From assembly GCA_963169105.1 (NCBI GenBank), contig OY720636.1, positions 122,530,188 through 122,594,187 of the forward strand: 64,000 nt of DNA, read 5' to 3'. This document shows, one piece after another, positions 24,701-36,200 of the stretch (position 1 is the first letter of the stretch; every line of letters starts with the position of its first letter). This DNA is from Ceriagrion tenellum. Taxonomy: Eukaryota > Arthropoda > Insecta > Odonata > Coenagrionidae. The translations under genes were made by a program, and so were the position numbers. Under the pieces are notes generated by a model. That model saw only the letters and a program-made list of their open reading frames with translations, was not told the origin of the DNA and ran no database searches.

Positions 24701-27700
24701 TTTAATGGTGTTACGATGTCTCGATTTAATTTCTCATGAAAGTCCTGAAATTAATGGAACAAATTATCTTCACACTAAATCCACACAGTAAAAAGTAACT
24801 CAATGTCATTTATTAAACTATTTGAGTGACTCAAATACTATATTCAGTTCACTAAATTAGTGAATTCAGCCTCCACTCTATTATTGAAAATGTGTTGAGG
24901 CAACACCCTGTCGACCCCATAAATACTTTTCTGGGCGAGCAAGAAACATGCCGCACAAAAGAAAGTCATCCTATCCTTCCTGGTTCGAGTAAAGGCTTTA
25001 CTCTTCTGAAAGTGACCTAAATGGGGCTGAGGTTTCTTTCTCAACTGGGAGTGAGAGGGGTGTTGTTTCTTGAGCTGTTTCCATTCAGTCGGGTGGTTTT
25101 GGGCTTCCGTTTGCTTATTAATGAAGCAGGAAGATGAGCAGATCTGCAAAGTGAAGACATTCTCAAGATGTCTCATTTGCAACAACTAGAAAGCGCAGAA
25201 AGGATATCCAAGGTGATAGAATACTACTTTCTCCAACATTACGATGCCCATCTCTGGTCCCCATCTTCGTATCTCTTTTTATGACTATTTTCTCATTGTA
25301 TTCTTATACCTTGAAAAATATTTATAAGGTTACCTCATATGCCTTGCAATTTTATATTGACATCTACAAGACCTTATCGACTTTTCAATTATTTTCGTAA
25401 ATTTATTGTTTCATTTGTGAAAGATATTGGATATTTTTTTGCTTTAGGCTCCATAAACCTGCTGTTTCCAGAAGTAAGTAATAAAATATTCACAATACAT
25501 ATCACAGGAAGTACTTTTATGGAAGATATTGTCCCATTACTTTAGTTAAGTGCCCAAAATTTGGCGTAAGTGGAAATAGAAAACGAAGCAATGATGGCTA
25601 TGGAGGCGTGCGCAGACTTCAAACTAATTCTGAAAAGATGAGGCATTTGAAGGTAGTTTATTTTTTGGGAGACGAATATGGTATTGGGAGACAACTCGTC
25701 CAATCAGTGATGAGGAGGGATCTTTGTTCAAATAGCCAAAGCATGAGGTGCTTTCCTCTGAAACAATTGAAAAGAATGTTGCCTAAAGGCAAGGACATGG
25801 GCTAAAAGAGTGATGGAAATGATAAGGCCTCATGAGTTCTCACGAGCAATACTTTAATCCTTAAGCTATTCTTCAGTTCACATTTAATGATGAACAAGGA
25901 ATGAAATAGTTATCCCTCAACTTATAATCCAGCAGGAACTAATGATAATCCAAATGTGTTTGCAAAATATCTGTAAATTAGGACTTAGCCGTAGCACATG
26001 TACATAATGTAGACAAAAAATGGGAGGTGGCGCTATCTTCAGGAAACAGCCGAAACACATCAGAGTCTTTATGCAATGCAGATGGCAATTTTTAATTCTT
26101 TTGTTAATTATTTTTACTATCCAGATTACAATACAAATGGTCAATTTAATTCCAAGAATGAATTACATAGTAAGTATTAAAGGAACCCTCTCTGCAACCT
26201 AAAAATAGGAATACCAATTACTTTCAGCTAAGGTTTCCTGAATGCTGATGGAGACAAGAAATGGATATTTGAGTCTGCTTTAATTCCTGTAGCGTCCGAA
26301 AACAAGGACAAATTTGCCATTCGCCTTTTTGCCGATCTTCATTTGCCGGCCTTTCTAATCCCTATGCTTCCCCACCCATAAGTGTGCATTTAGAGACCGA
26401 ATCAGGCAGACACAAAGGACCCAACCAACCTCCCAACCATCTCAAAATTTTCGTCGAGGGGTGTCCCTTCTCACCAAGTGAATTCCAAAGAAGGTTCCTT
26501 TTCCTTATCGTGCATTTATTACTTTCCCGTGCAAGGGTTCGACCATGTTTATCATGTTGACGCCAGCTCGGGACTTAGAAAATTTTCCGCTAAGAGGTGG
26601 TAAGTTTCTTTTGGACAGGAGTATACATGTTATACACGGCATCAGTTGCCTTTTGCGGTGCTTTGGGGACAGCTTCAAAGCTAATGATATCTCTATGGTT
26701 CACAAGATATCAGGCAAATCAATACCAAATACCACTTAATAGACAACGATGCTTACATTTAGGCTGAAAACTAGAACTAAAGAAATGTTATTGCCAAGAT
26801 TCATGGATGGGTCACTTAAACACCAAACATTTTCTTAAACCATTATTTGTCCAACAATGAATTAATATAGTTTTATTAGATACCTTCATATTAAAAAGAG
26901 AATTTTTCATTTCTTAATAATTGATTTAAAAATTAGAAAAGCAATATAGTTGTTTGGAAAAATTTGTCACAAAAAATAACTAAAACTGCAATTAGGGTTT
27001 CTAGAAATTATTTTCTCAAGGTTTAACATTCATTGCTTTCTCCTTCTTGCTGGTTTCAATTAGAAAACTTCGGAAATTAGGAAAAGAATTCACTGATCGG
27101 TCACCAGATTCACTCTACCTAACTTCTCACTTCACCTTCCCTAACCTACTAACCCTTGCAGGCAAGAGCCACTGAGTACTGCAATATTTATACTGATAGA
27201 GTCTATACATGAATTATTTATGAATGCTGAAGAGTAAATGGAGGATTAATAAAAGCCAATACTAAAGAATGTAATTAAAAAATTCTTACAGTGAAACCTG
27301 TAAACAATAAGTGGTTAAAGTAGACCCATATATTACTTGGGGTCAATTTAGACTTTTCCAGGTATCACACCCCAATAATTCAACTTTGCCTGCATTTATG
27401 CAAAGCAGTTACTGATAAAAAGCCATTTGATTACAGCTCTACAGATTCAAAATTCAAGGAAAGGGTAAAAAAAATCATTTCGGGGTCAAAAATGACTCGG
27501 CAATACTAGTTTTGTAGCTATCTAAATTTTGACAGTTTATGCCATCTTCAGGTCTGTCAAAACCCAGGTCGTGAATAAAAACTTACAAGTGGAATCCGCA
27601 AAGTTTGTTCTTTTTCTATCACTGAGAAAGTTTACAAAGTTACCCCTGACATTGTTCGTTTTGTATAAAAGTTTGTTACCAAGAGTGAGAGGTACTGTAA

Positions 27701-28986
27701 CTTCCTTGGTAAACTCACCTGTGCTAATTTCACTGACAGAGTGGTAGTAAGTCCCAAAACTCTGACATAATACGGTAGCATGTAGAAATGAGTCGTTGGT
27801 GAGCGTGGACCATGCACAACACCACCACCTTTCCAGATGGGAGAACGGATGCTCCCATGGCGTGCTTTTCCAAGTCCTTTCTGGGGCCATGGTTTCCTTC
27901 CTCCTCCTCTAACTTCCGCTCTTGTTTTTGTGTGAGCAAAGCTCTGAAATCATATCAATTGCGTGTGATGTCACACTTGAACATTAGAAGGGTCTCAAAT
28001 GAAAGATCCGATGGACCTAATATTACCCACAAATCTTTAAAATAATAAATTTCTTCAATCTCTTTCCGTATCGATATAAATACAATCTTAAACAACTAGT
28101 GGTGCCATTTATGACTCGTGAAGCAAATTCAAATCATAAAAGAATGAAATAACCACCTGAAAATCTCTAATAACGAGGATTATGAATGTTTTCGTCCTAT
28201 TACTTGACTGATAAGGCTTACACATATTTCCATGACTGAATATGACTCGCCCAAGTAGATTTAAACTACGGTCTAAAATGGCAGTAATGGAAATTACCTG
28301 CATATTAAAGTAGAAAATAAAATACTTCCTGATGGCATACGGAAACAGCATATAATTAATTCGTCACAAATAGCATAAATGAAAATCAAGAGGAATTTGA
28401 TTAAAATATTTGCACCTTATATGGCATGATATCACAGAGTTATTTGGAAACTGTGACGGAGAGGCTATGTAAGAAATGCGGCATATGACGGATAAACTGC
28501 ACTTCCATAATACTGACCACAAACCGGTACTTCCTCTGCCACACCACATTCCGTTGAATAATATCAATCCTTGGATGGGCACCAAATATATCCGGATGCA
28601 GGTCCACAATTCCTAATTTTTCCTCCTCCACTTTATTTAAGTTTTCTACCCAGGCTTGCCGTGGCGATTGATATACGGGTGTATGTTGAAGAGCTCTAGA
28701 GGTAACGATGGGGCTAATGAGGGATTCATCCTTGGAACCTAAAGAAAATAAAGGGCTCAAGCCTCCTGCGACTAAGTACAAGATGAGATATGCTCGTATT
28801 TGTGAGGGTTATACCTGAGTTAAACTGGGCATCTTCTTTCACTGATACAGAGCTGCAGAACTATAAAAATTTAAATCAATTACCATAGAGCGTATTTTGA
28901 CAACATATATACTTTTAAACAGCCTCCCTTACCCTTCTAATGCTCTTACAAGAACATACAACTCCCCGAAGCGCTGCCGAGAACAT
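18621..28986 (-). CDS. MRPL4: Mitochondrial ribosomal protein L4 (uL4m), complete, 7 exons
   Basis: Seven minus-strand exons join without a frame break into 289 codons plus stop: 28986-28933, 28860-28815, 28738-28518, 27943-27719, 20476-20367, 18907-18834 and 18760-18621. The protein begins MFSAALRGVVCSCKSIRR, a Arg/Ser-rich, acid-free start like a mitochondrial import signal. Family landmarks follow in order: SPRQAWVENLNKVEEEKLG, DLHPDIF, RIDIIQRNVVWQRKYR, AHTKTRAEVRGGGRKPWPQK, GSIRSPIWKGGGVVHGPRSP, YMLPYYVRVLGLTTTLS, DDLHIVDSLDIP and WGPAVLIVDE. uL4m is an early assembly protein of the mitochondrial large ribosomal subunit, and its extended loop reaches the exit tunnel. Length is close to the vertebrate protein (about 310 residues, from memory). 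The GGGRKPWPQKG segment, the best conserved part of L4 proteins, is intact. Intron 4 is 7.2 kb and full of transposon remains. It is convergent with the kinase gene and divergent from the CEP192-like gene. Confidence 0.93.
18834..18907 (-). CDS. MRPL4: MRPL4 exon 6
   Basis: Acceptor GTTTTGCAG; donor GTAAGTG. Encodes ESDIMPKNITIATDNIPHIN and LMPVYG, continuing the L4 fold in frame. Confidence 0.9.
19016..19407. mobile_element. hAT-like non-autonomous element
   Basis: Left end GGGCAAACTACGGCCCGCGG and right end, reversed, CAGTGATGGGCAAACTTT are typical hAT/Charlie-type ends; 392 bp, non-coding. No matching 8-bp duplication was found at the assumed limits (TGAACTAT versus GCCTAAGA), so the left limit may have decayed. 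Confidence 0.6.
20367..20476 (-). CDS. MRPL4: MRPL4 exon 5
   Basis: Acceptor AATTTGCAG; donor GTAAGT. Encodes DDLHIVDSLDIPSDDPKF and ENRNWGPAVLIVD, matching the family's sheet-forming C-terminal half. Confidence 0.92.
20775..23259. mobile_element. Possible hAT-like composite, ends only
   Basis: CAGTGGTTACCAGAGTGGG at 20775 and, reversed, CAGTGTTTCCCTAACTTTTT at 23259 resemble hAT termini, but the 8 bases outside do not match and the two ends may belong to different elements. A Tc1-like relic lies within. Confidence 0.3.
21569..22567 (+). pseudogene. Tc1/mariner-superfamily transposase relic, interrupted
   Basis: First part FWDAAIFSDEKVFQNNGDRK contains the FSDEK first-aspartate motif of Tc1 transposases. 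After about 500 bp of unrelated sequence a second part reads GPGPLVKIAARMMMQCYISL, then LEHCIDSVFPESE and VTLMQENSPVHKARVCREYF; the usual MQDN is MQEN, so the second catalytic Asp is Glu. The third motif (DLNPIENLW) is missing. Confidence 0.65.
24041..24386 (+). mobile_element. SINE-like unit with 14-bp target duplication and inverted arms
   Basis: TCAAATAATTATTA occurs at 24027-24040 and 24387-24400, flanking 346 bp. Inside, 24228-24295 is tRNA-like: box A TAGCTTAACTGG, anticodon-type arm, box B GGGTTTGAATCC with a paired T-arm. The following body (24285-24330) is repeated inverted at the left end (24043-24090, sharing CAGAGAAAAAATCATCCGC). So the promoter is central, not at the 5' end. Confidence 0.7.
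25200..27718. other. MRPL4 intron 4, right part, nothing recognised
   Basis: Noncoding-looking AT-rich sequence. Open frames here show no conserved motif and no matching splice phases. Confidence 0.4.
27719..27943 (-). CDS. MRPL4: MRPL4 exon 4 (core L4 domain)
   Basis: Exactly 75 codons between acceptor TGATTTCAG and donor GTGAGT. Carries SFAHTKTRAEVRGGGRKPWP, QKGLGKARHGSIRSPIWKGG and VVHGPRSPTTHFYMLP, the most conserved L4 segment that contacts ribosomal RNA. Confidence 0.93.
28518..28738 (-). CDS. MRPL4: MRPL4 exon 3
   Basis: Acceptor TTTCTTTAG; donor GTCAGT after TTTGTG. Contains YQSPRQAWVENLN, KLGIVDLHPDIFGAHPRIDI and NVVWQRKYRFV, the N-terminal landmarks of mitochondrial L4. The GTCAGT donor is slightly off consensus, but phase 0 with exon 4 restores the family sequence exactly. 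Confidence 0.9.
28815..28860 (-). CDS. MRPL4: MRPL4 exon 2
   Basis: A 46-base exon between acceptor TTTTATAG and donor GTATAA. It encodes FCSSVSVKEDAQFNS and leaves one G for the next exon. Support comes from splice sites and frame; this N-terminal part is not conserved in the family. Confidence 0.75.
28933..28986 (-). CDS. MRPL4: MRPL4 exon 1 (start codon, targeting peptide)
   Basis: ATG at 28986-28984 and donor GTAAGG after AGG at 28933. The 18 residues contain four basic and no acidic residues, as expected for a mitochondrial presequence. The start was chosen because this exon splices in phase 0 to the next one and gives an open frame; AG|GTAAG one base earlier would give a stop in exon 2. 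Confidence 0.8.
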
Positions 28987-28990
28987 GTTT

Positions 28991-29017
28991 TTAAAACACC
29001 TTGCCTAGCTCGTGCAT
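28991..29017 (-). promoter_or_regulatory. Possible upstream ORF in the MRPL4 leader
   Basis: An ATG at 29017 opens an eight-codon reading frame (MHELGKVF) that stops at 28993-28991, four bases before the MRPL4 start codon. It would matter only if transcription begins upstream of 29017, which the sequence does not show. Confidence 0.3.
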
Positions 29018-30445
29018 GGCGAATATCAGTCGTGATTTGTTTTCCATGTTTACCAATGGCGCAATTTTCGAAATATTCCATAGAATGGCCCAGAGCCTTA
29101 TATGTATATATATTGCCCCTGTTGATCCTTCTGTTGTGTAAGTAACATGTGTGCTACATTTATATTGAATTGGCAGAGGAGCTTGAAAGTGTTGAGCGTT
29201 AAAACGAACATGATTTCAGTTTTATAGATTTGCTGTACCAACTCATGCACCAAATGACCTTATACAACATTTTCACCAAATATTCATCAAGTCAGTTCCC
29301 TAAAGTATAGCGAGTCATTGTTTCTTTACATAAAGTGGATGTCATAACGTTATTTCCTGAAATTTCCTCAAGAAAATCTCCTACAACCGCTGTTTACCGA
29401 CCAGCCACAATTTCAGCCTAAAAATATATGCACACCTTGTGGGGCAGTTACAAATCCATACCCATTTCCTCTCACTAACAATCATAACTACATGATATAT
29501 GTATAGGTAGTTGACTTTTCACATGGTGATTTCTCTGCCAACCTTATGTAGGATACAATAGCGTAGTGATATGATTATCACTTTTGTTATACAAGCGCTA
29601 ACATTGTGCCTAACTCTAATGTTTGATGATAAGTTTGAAAATATCCACCCAAGAGATTTGTGTAAGTTTTAGCTGGAATAAGTGCGTAGTACCACAAGGC
29701 ATTTAATTTATATTTTCAAAATGGAAATATAATCAGTACATAATATGCATTCCATGATATTCATCGAAATTACTTTGATAAAATATCCTTCTTGACTAGG
29801 AATCAAGCCATCAATCTTGTTATAACGTGGGGTAGAAGTAGAGATAAATTGACATAGTACTTATCAGGTGAAAAACAAGAACATGACTGACTTTATTAGG
29901 TGCATAACAGAAGAGTACATTGAGAAGCTCTATTTGGGAAGTCCACCTGGTGAGAGACTCAATAGGTGCTGATGTTTTGGTGGCTGAGTCACGTTGTGCA
30001 TCGTCATTGCCAGACCAATACGCAGAGCACTCTGCTACCTAGTGTTAAGCCAAGTAATTTTATTTGTCCAAACTTTCTACCTCAATTCTTGGAAAATGAT
30101 AGGAATGAAGTTCTTAAAGCTTGTTCTTTATTTGCTCATTTTTATTTTGCCCAAAAAAATTTGCAAACCAAAAAACACATAATAATTAAAGGAACAAAAG
30201 AAGAATGTAAACTGTGTGGTTTAAAAAATCAAATTATGCCACTGATGTGACTAAATACATGAATGGACACTAAATCTATTTTAGCACCTAGAGCTAGCAT
30301 TTTTGCTGGGTAATTTTAGGATTCAAGAAAACTTGATACTTGTGCTCCTTTGCTTTATTCTTGGTCCAGGTAGATTTTTTTCTGATGGCTATTTCTGCAC
30401 GTATATTATATGCCATTATATCTCTGTATACTTCAGCAGGCTTAA

Positions 30446-30584
30446 ACCACTTGGGTGGGGATGACGAGATATCTCGTCAAGCAGAAGTGTCACTTCATGT
30501 GGGGATGACGAGATATCTTGTCATGCTTGAATATGCGTTAAATATTTTTGCGTTTTTTGGAGAATCAGTTCGCTAGTCAAGAGG
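30446..30584. mobile_element. piggyBac-type MITE with palindromic core, copy 1
   Basis: TTAA at 30442-30445 and 30585-30588. Right end reversed reads CCTCTTGACTAGCG and left end ACCACTTGGG. Holds the perfect palindrome TGACGAGATATCTCGTCA at 30462-30479 and a near copy 44 bp later at 30506-30523. Same family as 37621-37903. Confidence 0.65.
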
Positions 30585-31382
30585 TTAAAATCAGCTTAGT
30601 GAGTTTGCTCAATTTTTGTCGGAGTATTTTTATCCTTTACATTTTCTTAAACTGCAACGGCTTCAAGAATCTCATAACTAGCCAGTCTTGGAACTCTGGG
30701 GAAAAACATAAGACATGAGTTGAAACAGGAATTGAAGTATATCTGGTATCAGCTAATGATCCTATGGAAGTTACAAATTTCATATTGCGGCTCGATGTGA
30801 ATTGACTAAATTTCACACAAAATGTACTCCTAGATGCCTTTTGCTAGATCATCAAAGAATCAGTGAGCCATAGGAGCTGATAGTAATGAAGTTTCAAGGT
30901 GAAAACAGTTTATCCAAGGAAACTCATATGCCTGGTTTTTCTCCAAGGAAACCTTTCATTTCACTCCGGTAGTCTGTGGATTAAGGCGGGATTAAATCAT
31001 TTGAAAAACTGCTGCTGGCTCTTCTTCCAGAGAAAGAACCTACAACTTTATGCTATTCCCGTGTCCCTATGTCTGTCCTCCCTCACCCTCAGTTGGCTTA
31101 CCATGCTATCACCTTTTGATATTTATCATCTTATTTATCTCATCTAGAAATCCAATTCTTTTTTCTCCCTTTCCAACTAACTTAGCATCCTGCAATTCAT
31201 TTATGCCTTCAGTATCCCAGGACCCTGTATTTTCTCTTCTATCCATTTGCCTTGCCTACTAAGATTTTCTTTATTCAGCTTCCACCAGCTCTCACTTACC
31301 ACTTCCAGATTTTATCCATATGTTTTCCTTTCTGTACACTGCATCTCCTCCACTCTCACGTACTTGTCAAAGCCCTCCAACC

Positions 31383-32305
31383 CAGGGCCGGCTCGTCCAT
31401 ATTGGCAACCTAGGTGGTCGCCTAGGGCGCAAAATTTTGGGGGGTGGAAAATTGAGGATTTTAAAAATTTATTTGGGGATTTAAAAACATAAACTAAATA
31501 AAAGTCTAGTACTTCGGCGCCCGACTTGCTTAGGCAGAGGAATTACTAGGTAATGAGAGGTGAAGGGTATTTTATTTTATTTAAGTTGTCATTACAAAAT
31601 AGAAGTTTTTCAAAACTTAAGCTAATTAAAACCTATCTGCGTAGTACATTGTGCTAGGAGAGACTTATGGGTCTGGCAACAATGTCTATTGAAAGCGAGA
31701 TAGCAAGACAGACTCAGAAGCCCTCATACAAGAATTTGCTAAGCAGAAAGCAAGAAAAGTGCCATTATAATCAGAGTGACTTTGAGACTGTAGTTAAGAA
31801 AGCAATAATCTAACATCAACCAACATCAAGTACTCTTTGTATATTTTTTAAGTGCTATAAAAGCAGCAAAACTATCTGTAACGTAACTGTGGGTTTCTGT
31901 TTGTTATTGAGTTAACTGTACATAATGCTGTAGACTTTTTACCTAATATAAAACTGTGTGTTATGTAGCTTTTCTAGTAGCTACTAATTTAGATTTACAA
32001 TTATTAACCCATAAGTCATCAAAACAAAAGGAAAAATGCAAAGTCATTGTTAGAACTACTTTTTCAACTAACATAATACATTGTGGACATTAAAGTATAT
32101 GTATTTTATGTAAAGTTGACATTAGTTTTGTTTACATATCCCAGTCATTAATCAAAGGTTATAAAAAGAAAATTCTTTGTAATACCAAGTATTAACAAAA
32201 ACATTTTCCGAAATTCCATACCCCCCGGACCCTCTGGAAGGCGCTTTAATGAGGGCGCAGAATTTGTTTTCGCCCAGGGCGCCAAAAAACCTAGAGCCGG
32301 CCCCG
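31383..32305. mobile_element. Non-autonomous hAT transposon, 923 bp
   Basis: Ends CAGGGCCGGCTC and, reversed, CGGGGCCGGCTC are 12-bp inverted repeats (11 matching). The 8-bp sequence CTCCAACC flanks both sides exactly (31375-31382 and 32306-32313), the hallmark of hAT insertion. Subterminal GGCGCC-rich blocks (CCTAGGGCGC, CCCAGGGCGCC) also mirror each other. No transposase inside. Confidence 0.88.
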
Positions 32306-33093
32306 CTCCAACCTCCCATCTTACAGTGATTCAAGTATGTGTCCATGTTGCCATTGCATGCTGCCCTAGCAGGTAAGCCCTACACTTCACTCAAGACTTT
32401 TCACCAACCTCTCTCCAAATAGTTACTACATATTCTCTACCACCGACAGTTTGTGCCCCCTGCTTATATGATAAGCCTTGCTATTCTAATTTTTCAAGAA
32501 CATCAAATTACTAGATTTTTGCTCTAACTTAATCTTCTGTAGCACCTATCTCTTGCTTTGAATTCCTGATGAATTTCATACTAATTAGAGCAATCGTCAG
32601 GGTAATATCCGAGGTCAACTGGGAGGAATGACACTTGCCACTTTTGTCTGCTGTGGTCCACAGCTGATGCTGGTAGGGTGATCCTTCTATTCATTGAGGC
32701 CGCAGTTTTCTCAGTTAGAAAGCGGAAGGGACAGATCTAGTGGAGTGTGAAATGGCCTTAGCCATATGCTGAAGTAGAACTACTTGTATAGCACGTTATG
32801 AGTTTGTGCTCATCTTCAAATCCAATCGCCTCAAATTCCGCGGCAAAAGAACAATTGAATATGGAATATGCGCCATACGGACTTCACTTGTTTCTTTAAC
32901 GGATGTATTGAAATATTGCCGGGACTCCCGGGACCAGTAGTCTTGTTTCAAATGGGGCACCGTCCTTCAGTATTAAAATAGAGAGTGATCTTTGGGTAAC
33001 AGGGCGTGGTTGAATAAAGAAGTGTAGATGGCTTAATTTTTGTGATAAGGTTGTATTTCATCATATCTGTGCTAGTGGAACTTAAACAGCAAA

Positions 33094-33203
33094 ATGTCGA
33101 AGTACAGAACTGCGCCCAACAATTTCGTAGACGAAACAATTGTAGGCACTCCGTTGCCTCAAGCAACTTCTACCGTGAATAACAACGGAGATAGATATCT
33201 GAG
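33094..33203 (+). CDS. CEP192: CEP192-like exon 1 (start codon)
   Basis: ATG at 33094 in context AGCAAAATG; donor GTAAGC at 33204. Encodes MSKYRTAPNNFVDETIVGTP and PLPQATSTVNNNGDRYL. Followed by an 83-base intron. Confidence 0.75.
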
Positions 33204-36200
33204 GTAAGCTTCTGTGCTGAACCCTTGCCTGAGTTACCTTGTGCGATCGTGTATGACGAGTTACGCTAATGTTGTGTTTTTCTTAGTGTGACGAGTAAGC
33301 CTTCCGATCAGAAAATCAAGAGAGGCTCCACTAGTCGGCTGACGGGAACAATTGAAAATTTGAAGTCGTTTTCTGAGGCTCTTTCCTCTGTTCGGAAGAC
33401 TCCGGACGGCCAAGACCACTCCCTCTTGAGTGTTACCGACGCCTCCTTTGGCTCCAGGATACCTTCGAAGGCCTCTCTTGGAGTTTTGGATATCGATGCT
33501 CTATTAGGTTAGTACACGGATAAAGCTATATTTAAAACTTGGTGTATACATTGAAGCAATCAAAGCTAGGTCTGAAATTAGGAATTCGATCATTCATTGT
33601 GTTTATCTTGGTTCTCTCTCAGACTTTCGGAGCATTATGTCATGTCATTTACTTTTCGTTATTTTAAGAATGGTGATTGTTTGCTCGTCAGGTTACGACG
33701 TTTCCCCTTCATAGGGGCTTTTAAAATGAAAGTAATGTTGCACTGAATTACGAATAGCAATTTTGAATGTACTCTTACAATGTGCTCGAATGTTCGACTC
33801 CAGATAAAAAAATCCTGATTAATTTTATTGAACTGTGTGGGAAATATTGCTAAAAAAATGTCTTCACTTGTGTATTTCTATATTTCTCCCTTTTGAATGT
33901 GCATATGTGTCCGGATAAAGTGGTCTAAAATTTTGAAAAAATACCTATAAAGATATTAAATATATGCTTTAGGTGGAGATGAAATAATTATGCGCTGTGG
34001 CACTAAAAAGAAAATGGGATAAGTATCAGTTGTAACTCCTTTAATGGATGACTGAATTCCCACCGTCCAACCAATAAGTAACCTGCGAGAAGCTGATTGA
34101 AAATTAACTTTTGAACATCCTTTATAATTGTATTTAAAATTGTTTGAAAAGTAGTTGGTGTTTGCACCTTCCTATGGCAGCTTTATAACTCAAAATCCAA
34201 TCCTGAAGAATTTTTATTGATATTGTAGAAGCGTTGCTTAGTTATCACATATATTGTGGTTGTCCCTGCTGAGGTACTACAATCTTGACATGTGGGAAGG
34301 GTTTCATGGTCTGGTCTGATCCATGTTCTGGTCTGAAGAGTCCAAGATTTGAACTCGTAGAAGCAGTCAAATTGCTTTTCTGGCTGGCCACCCGTTCAAA
34401 GGTGGAATGGTGAGAAATCAGTGGTAGTGTGCAGAGCGTCTATATTTCTGTGAGGAAAGAATTAAAGCTTTTGACCACTAGGACCTAGTGGTCAGTGATT
34501 GTCTGCAGAGCATCTATATTTCTGTGAGGGAAGAATAAAAGCTTTTGACCACCAGAACCTTGAGCAGCCTGCCAACTAATCCCAATGAGCTAGTTTCTAG
34601 TTATTTTGGAAGGTAATGGGGGTCTGATTCAGTTAGCTGCTCACAAGCAAATGGATTTTCTTAATACCAATCCTTGGGCCATTACTGCTCACTTTGTTCA
34701 TAAATGACCTTCTTGAATATCTCCATGATATAAAAACAACTCCATTTGCTGATGATACAAGTGTACTGATTCAAGACCTGCAATAAAAGATAAAATATGC
34801 TGTTCAACTTCAATTATGGCTTAATAATAGTATGTTGGCTGTCAACCCTCAAAGGACTGCCTGCATAAACTTTGATTGTCAACGGCAACCAAAGTTAGAA
34901 TTATTCAACTCTGAAATCTGTTAATATATGCTTTTCTTATACTTTATTTTATATGTACAATTACATTCACCTTACAAATAATAACTGTTTATATTATTAT
35001 TGCGTCATCATACAAACTGGATACCGATACACATACTTATGTACATTCCTTTTTTTTTAGTTATGAGAAATTGCTCAGTCTAACAAAATCACTTGTAAAT
35101 AATATCTCTCTTCTTGGAGTTACTTTGGGCAAATCTATGAAATAGTTGAGGCATATTGAAATTTTAAACACTAAATTGTCACAGACTATTTATCAACTTT
35201 GCTACTTACTATCCAGTATCTCACTAAATGTTTTAAAGTATGTTTATTTTGCACACTTTCAGTCCTTAATATCGTGTGGCATTATTTTCTGGGGAGATAG
35301 TTGATGTAGCACCGATGTATTCATTATTCTAAAGAAAGTTTTAAGAATTATGTTAAACCTAAAGTATTGAGAATCTTGTTGACCTCACTTCGAGGCACAA
35401 TAAATCTAACCCTACCATCCCTTTATAATCTGAATCTGATGCTGTGTAAAAAAACAGACTCACTAAAAATGCAGATTATCACTCATAACAAACAAGAATG
35501 AAGGACTATTTACATGTACTTCCCAGTAAATGAAAAACGAATGGTGAAGGTCCTTTTCACAAGGATATAAAGCTCAATAACCTGTTACCAGAGAAATTGA
35601 TAAATGTTTTCTTGTTAGAGCCATTTCAGTATAACCTTGGAAGATAACTGTTAAATAAAGTATTGTATGGTCTTGACAAGTATATTTATTACTGCAAGGA
35701 AAGTAGTAAACATGTGTAAACTTAATCATTGATTGTTTGTACAAAAAATTGTATGGTCATTGAATTTGCGTGTAAACCTAATATGTGAATATTGTCTAGT
35801 ATACCACTGTGTGAATGTCATCATTGTGATGTAAACCATGTATATGCTGTGCAATTTGGCAAAGCCTATACAAGTTACTCATTTGTATTGTTTTTTTTGC
35901 AAATAAAACTATTTTTTCGTTTCTGTGGTAACATTCTCCCCTGAGCCCTCGGCAAGCATTGGGTTTCATTGCCTTCATAATGGCCGAGGACTCAAGAGGG
36001 GTTTGGCAGTTATCGCTGCCACGTCTGACGCCCATCAGATTTGTGGCTACGCTGCCGTTGGGTCGTGTGTGCGGATTAGATGTAGGGACCCAAGTATTAC
36101 GGCCTTCTGCATGCGAGCTGCAGTGATTCTGATAGTGATTCTGCCTGTGCCACGCAAGACAGAATGCACTTGATGCTCTCAAGCAGTGAGCCCTTAACTC

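Larger units (their letters stand above)
29018..33093. promoter_or_regulatory. Divergent intergenic region, MRPL4 / CEP192-like
   Basis: About 4.1 kb between the two start codons. Apart from the MITE at 30446-30584 and the hAT at 31383-32305 no gene is seen. Promoters of both genes must lie here, but no TATA box or initiator can be assigned with confidence. Confidence 0.4.

Noticed and set aside
24844..25185. 113-codon minus-strand frame
   Set aside because: No conserved motif, inside MRPL4 intron 4, no neighbouring exon in phase.
30462..30523. Possible CRISPR-like or phage-type repeats
   Set aside because: Only two or three palindromes inside a transposon-like unit of a eukaryotic genome.
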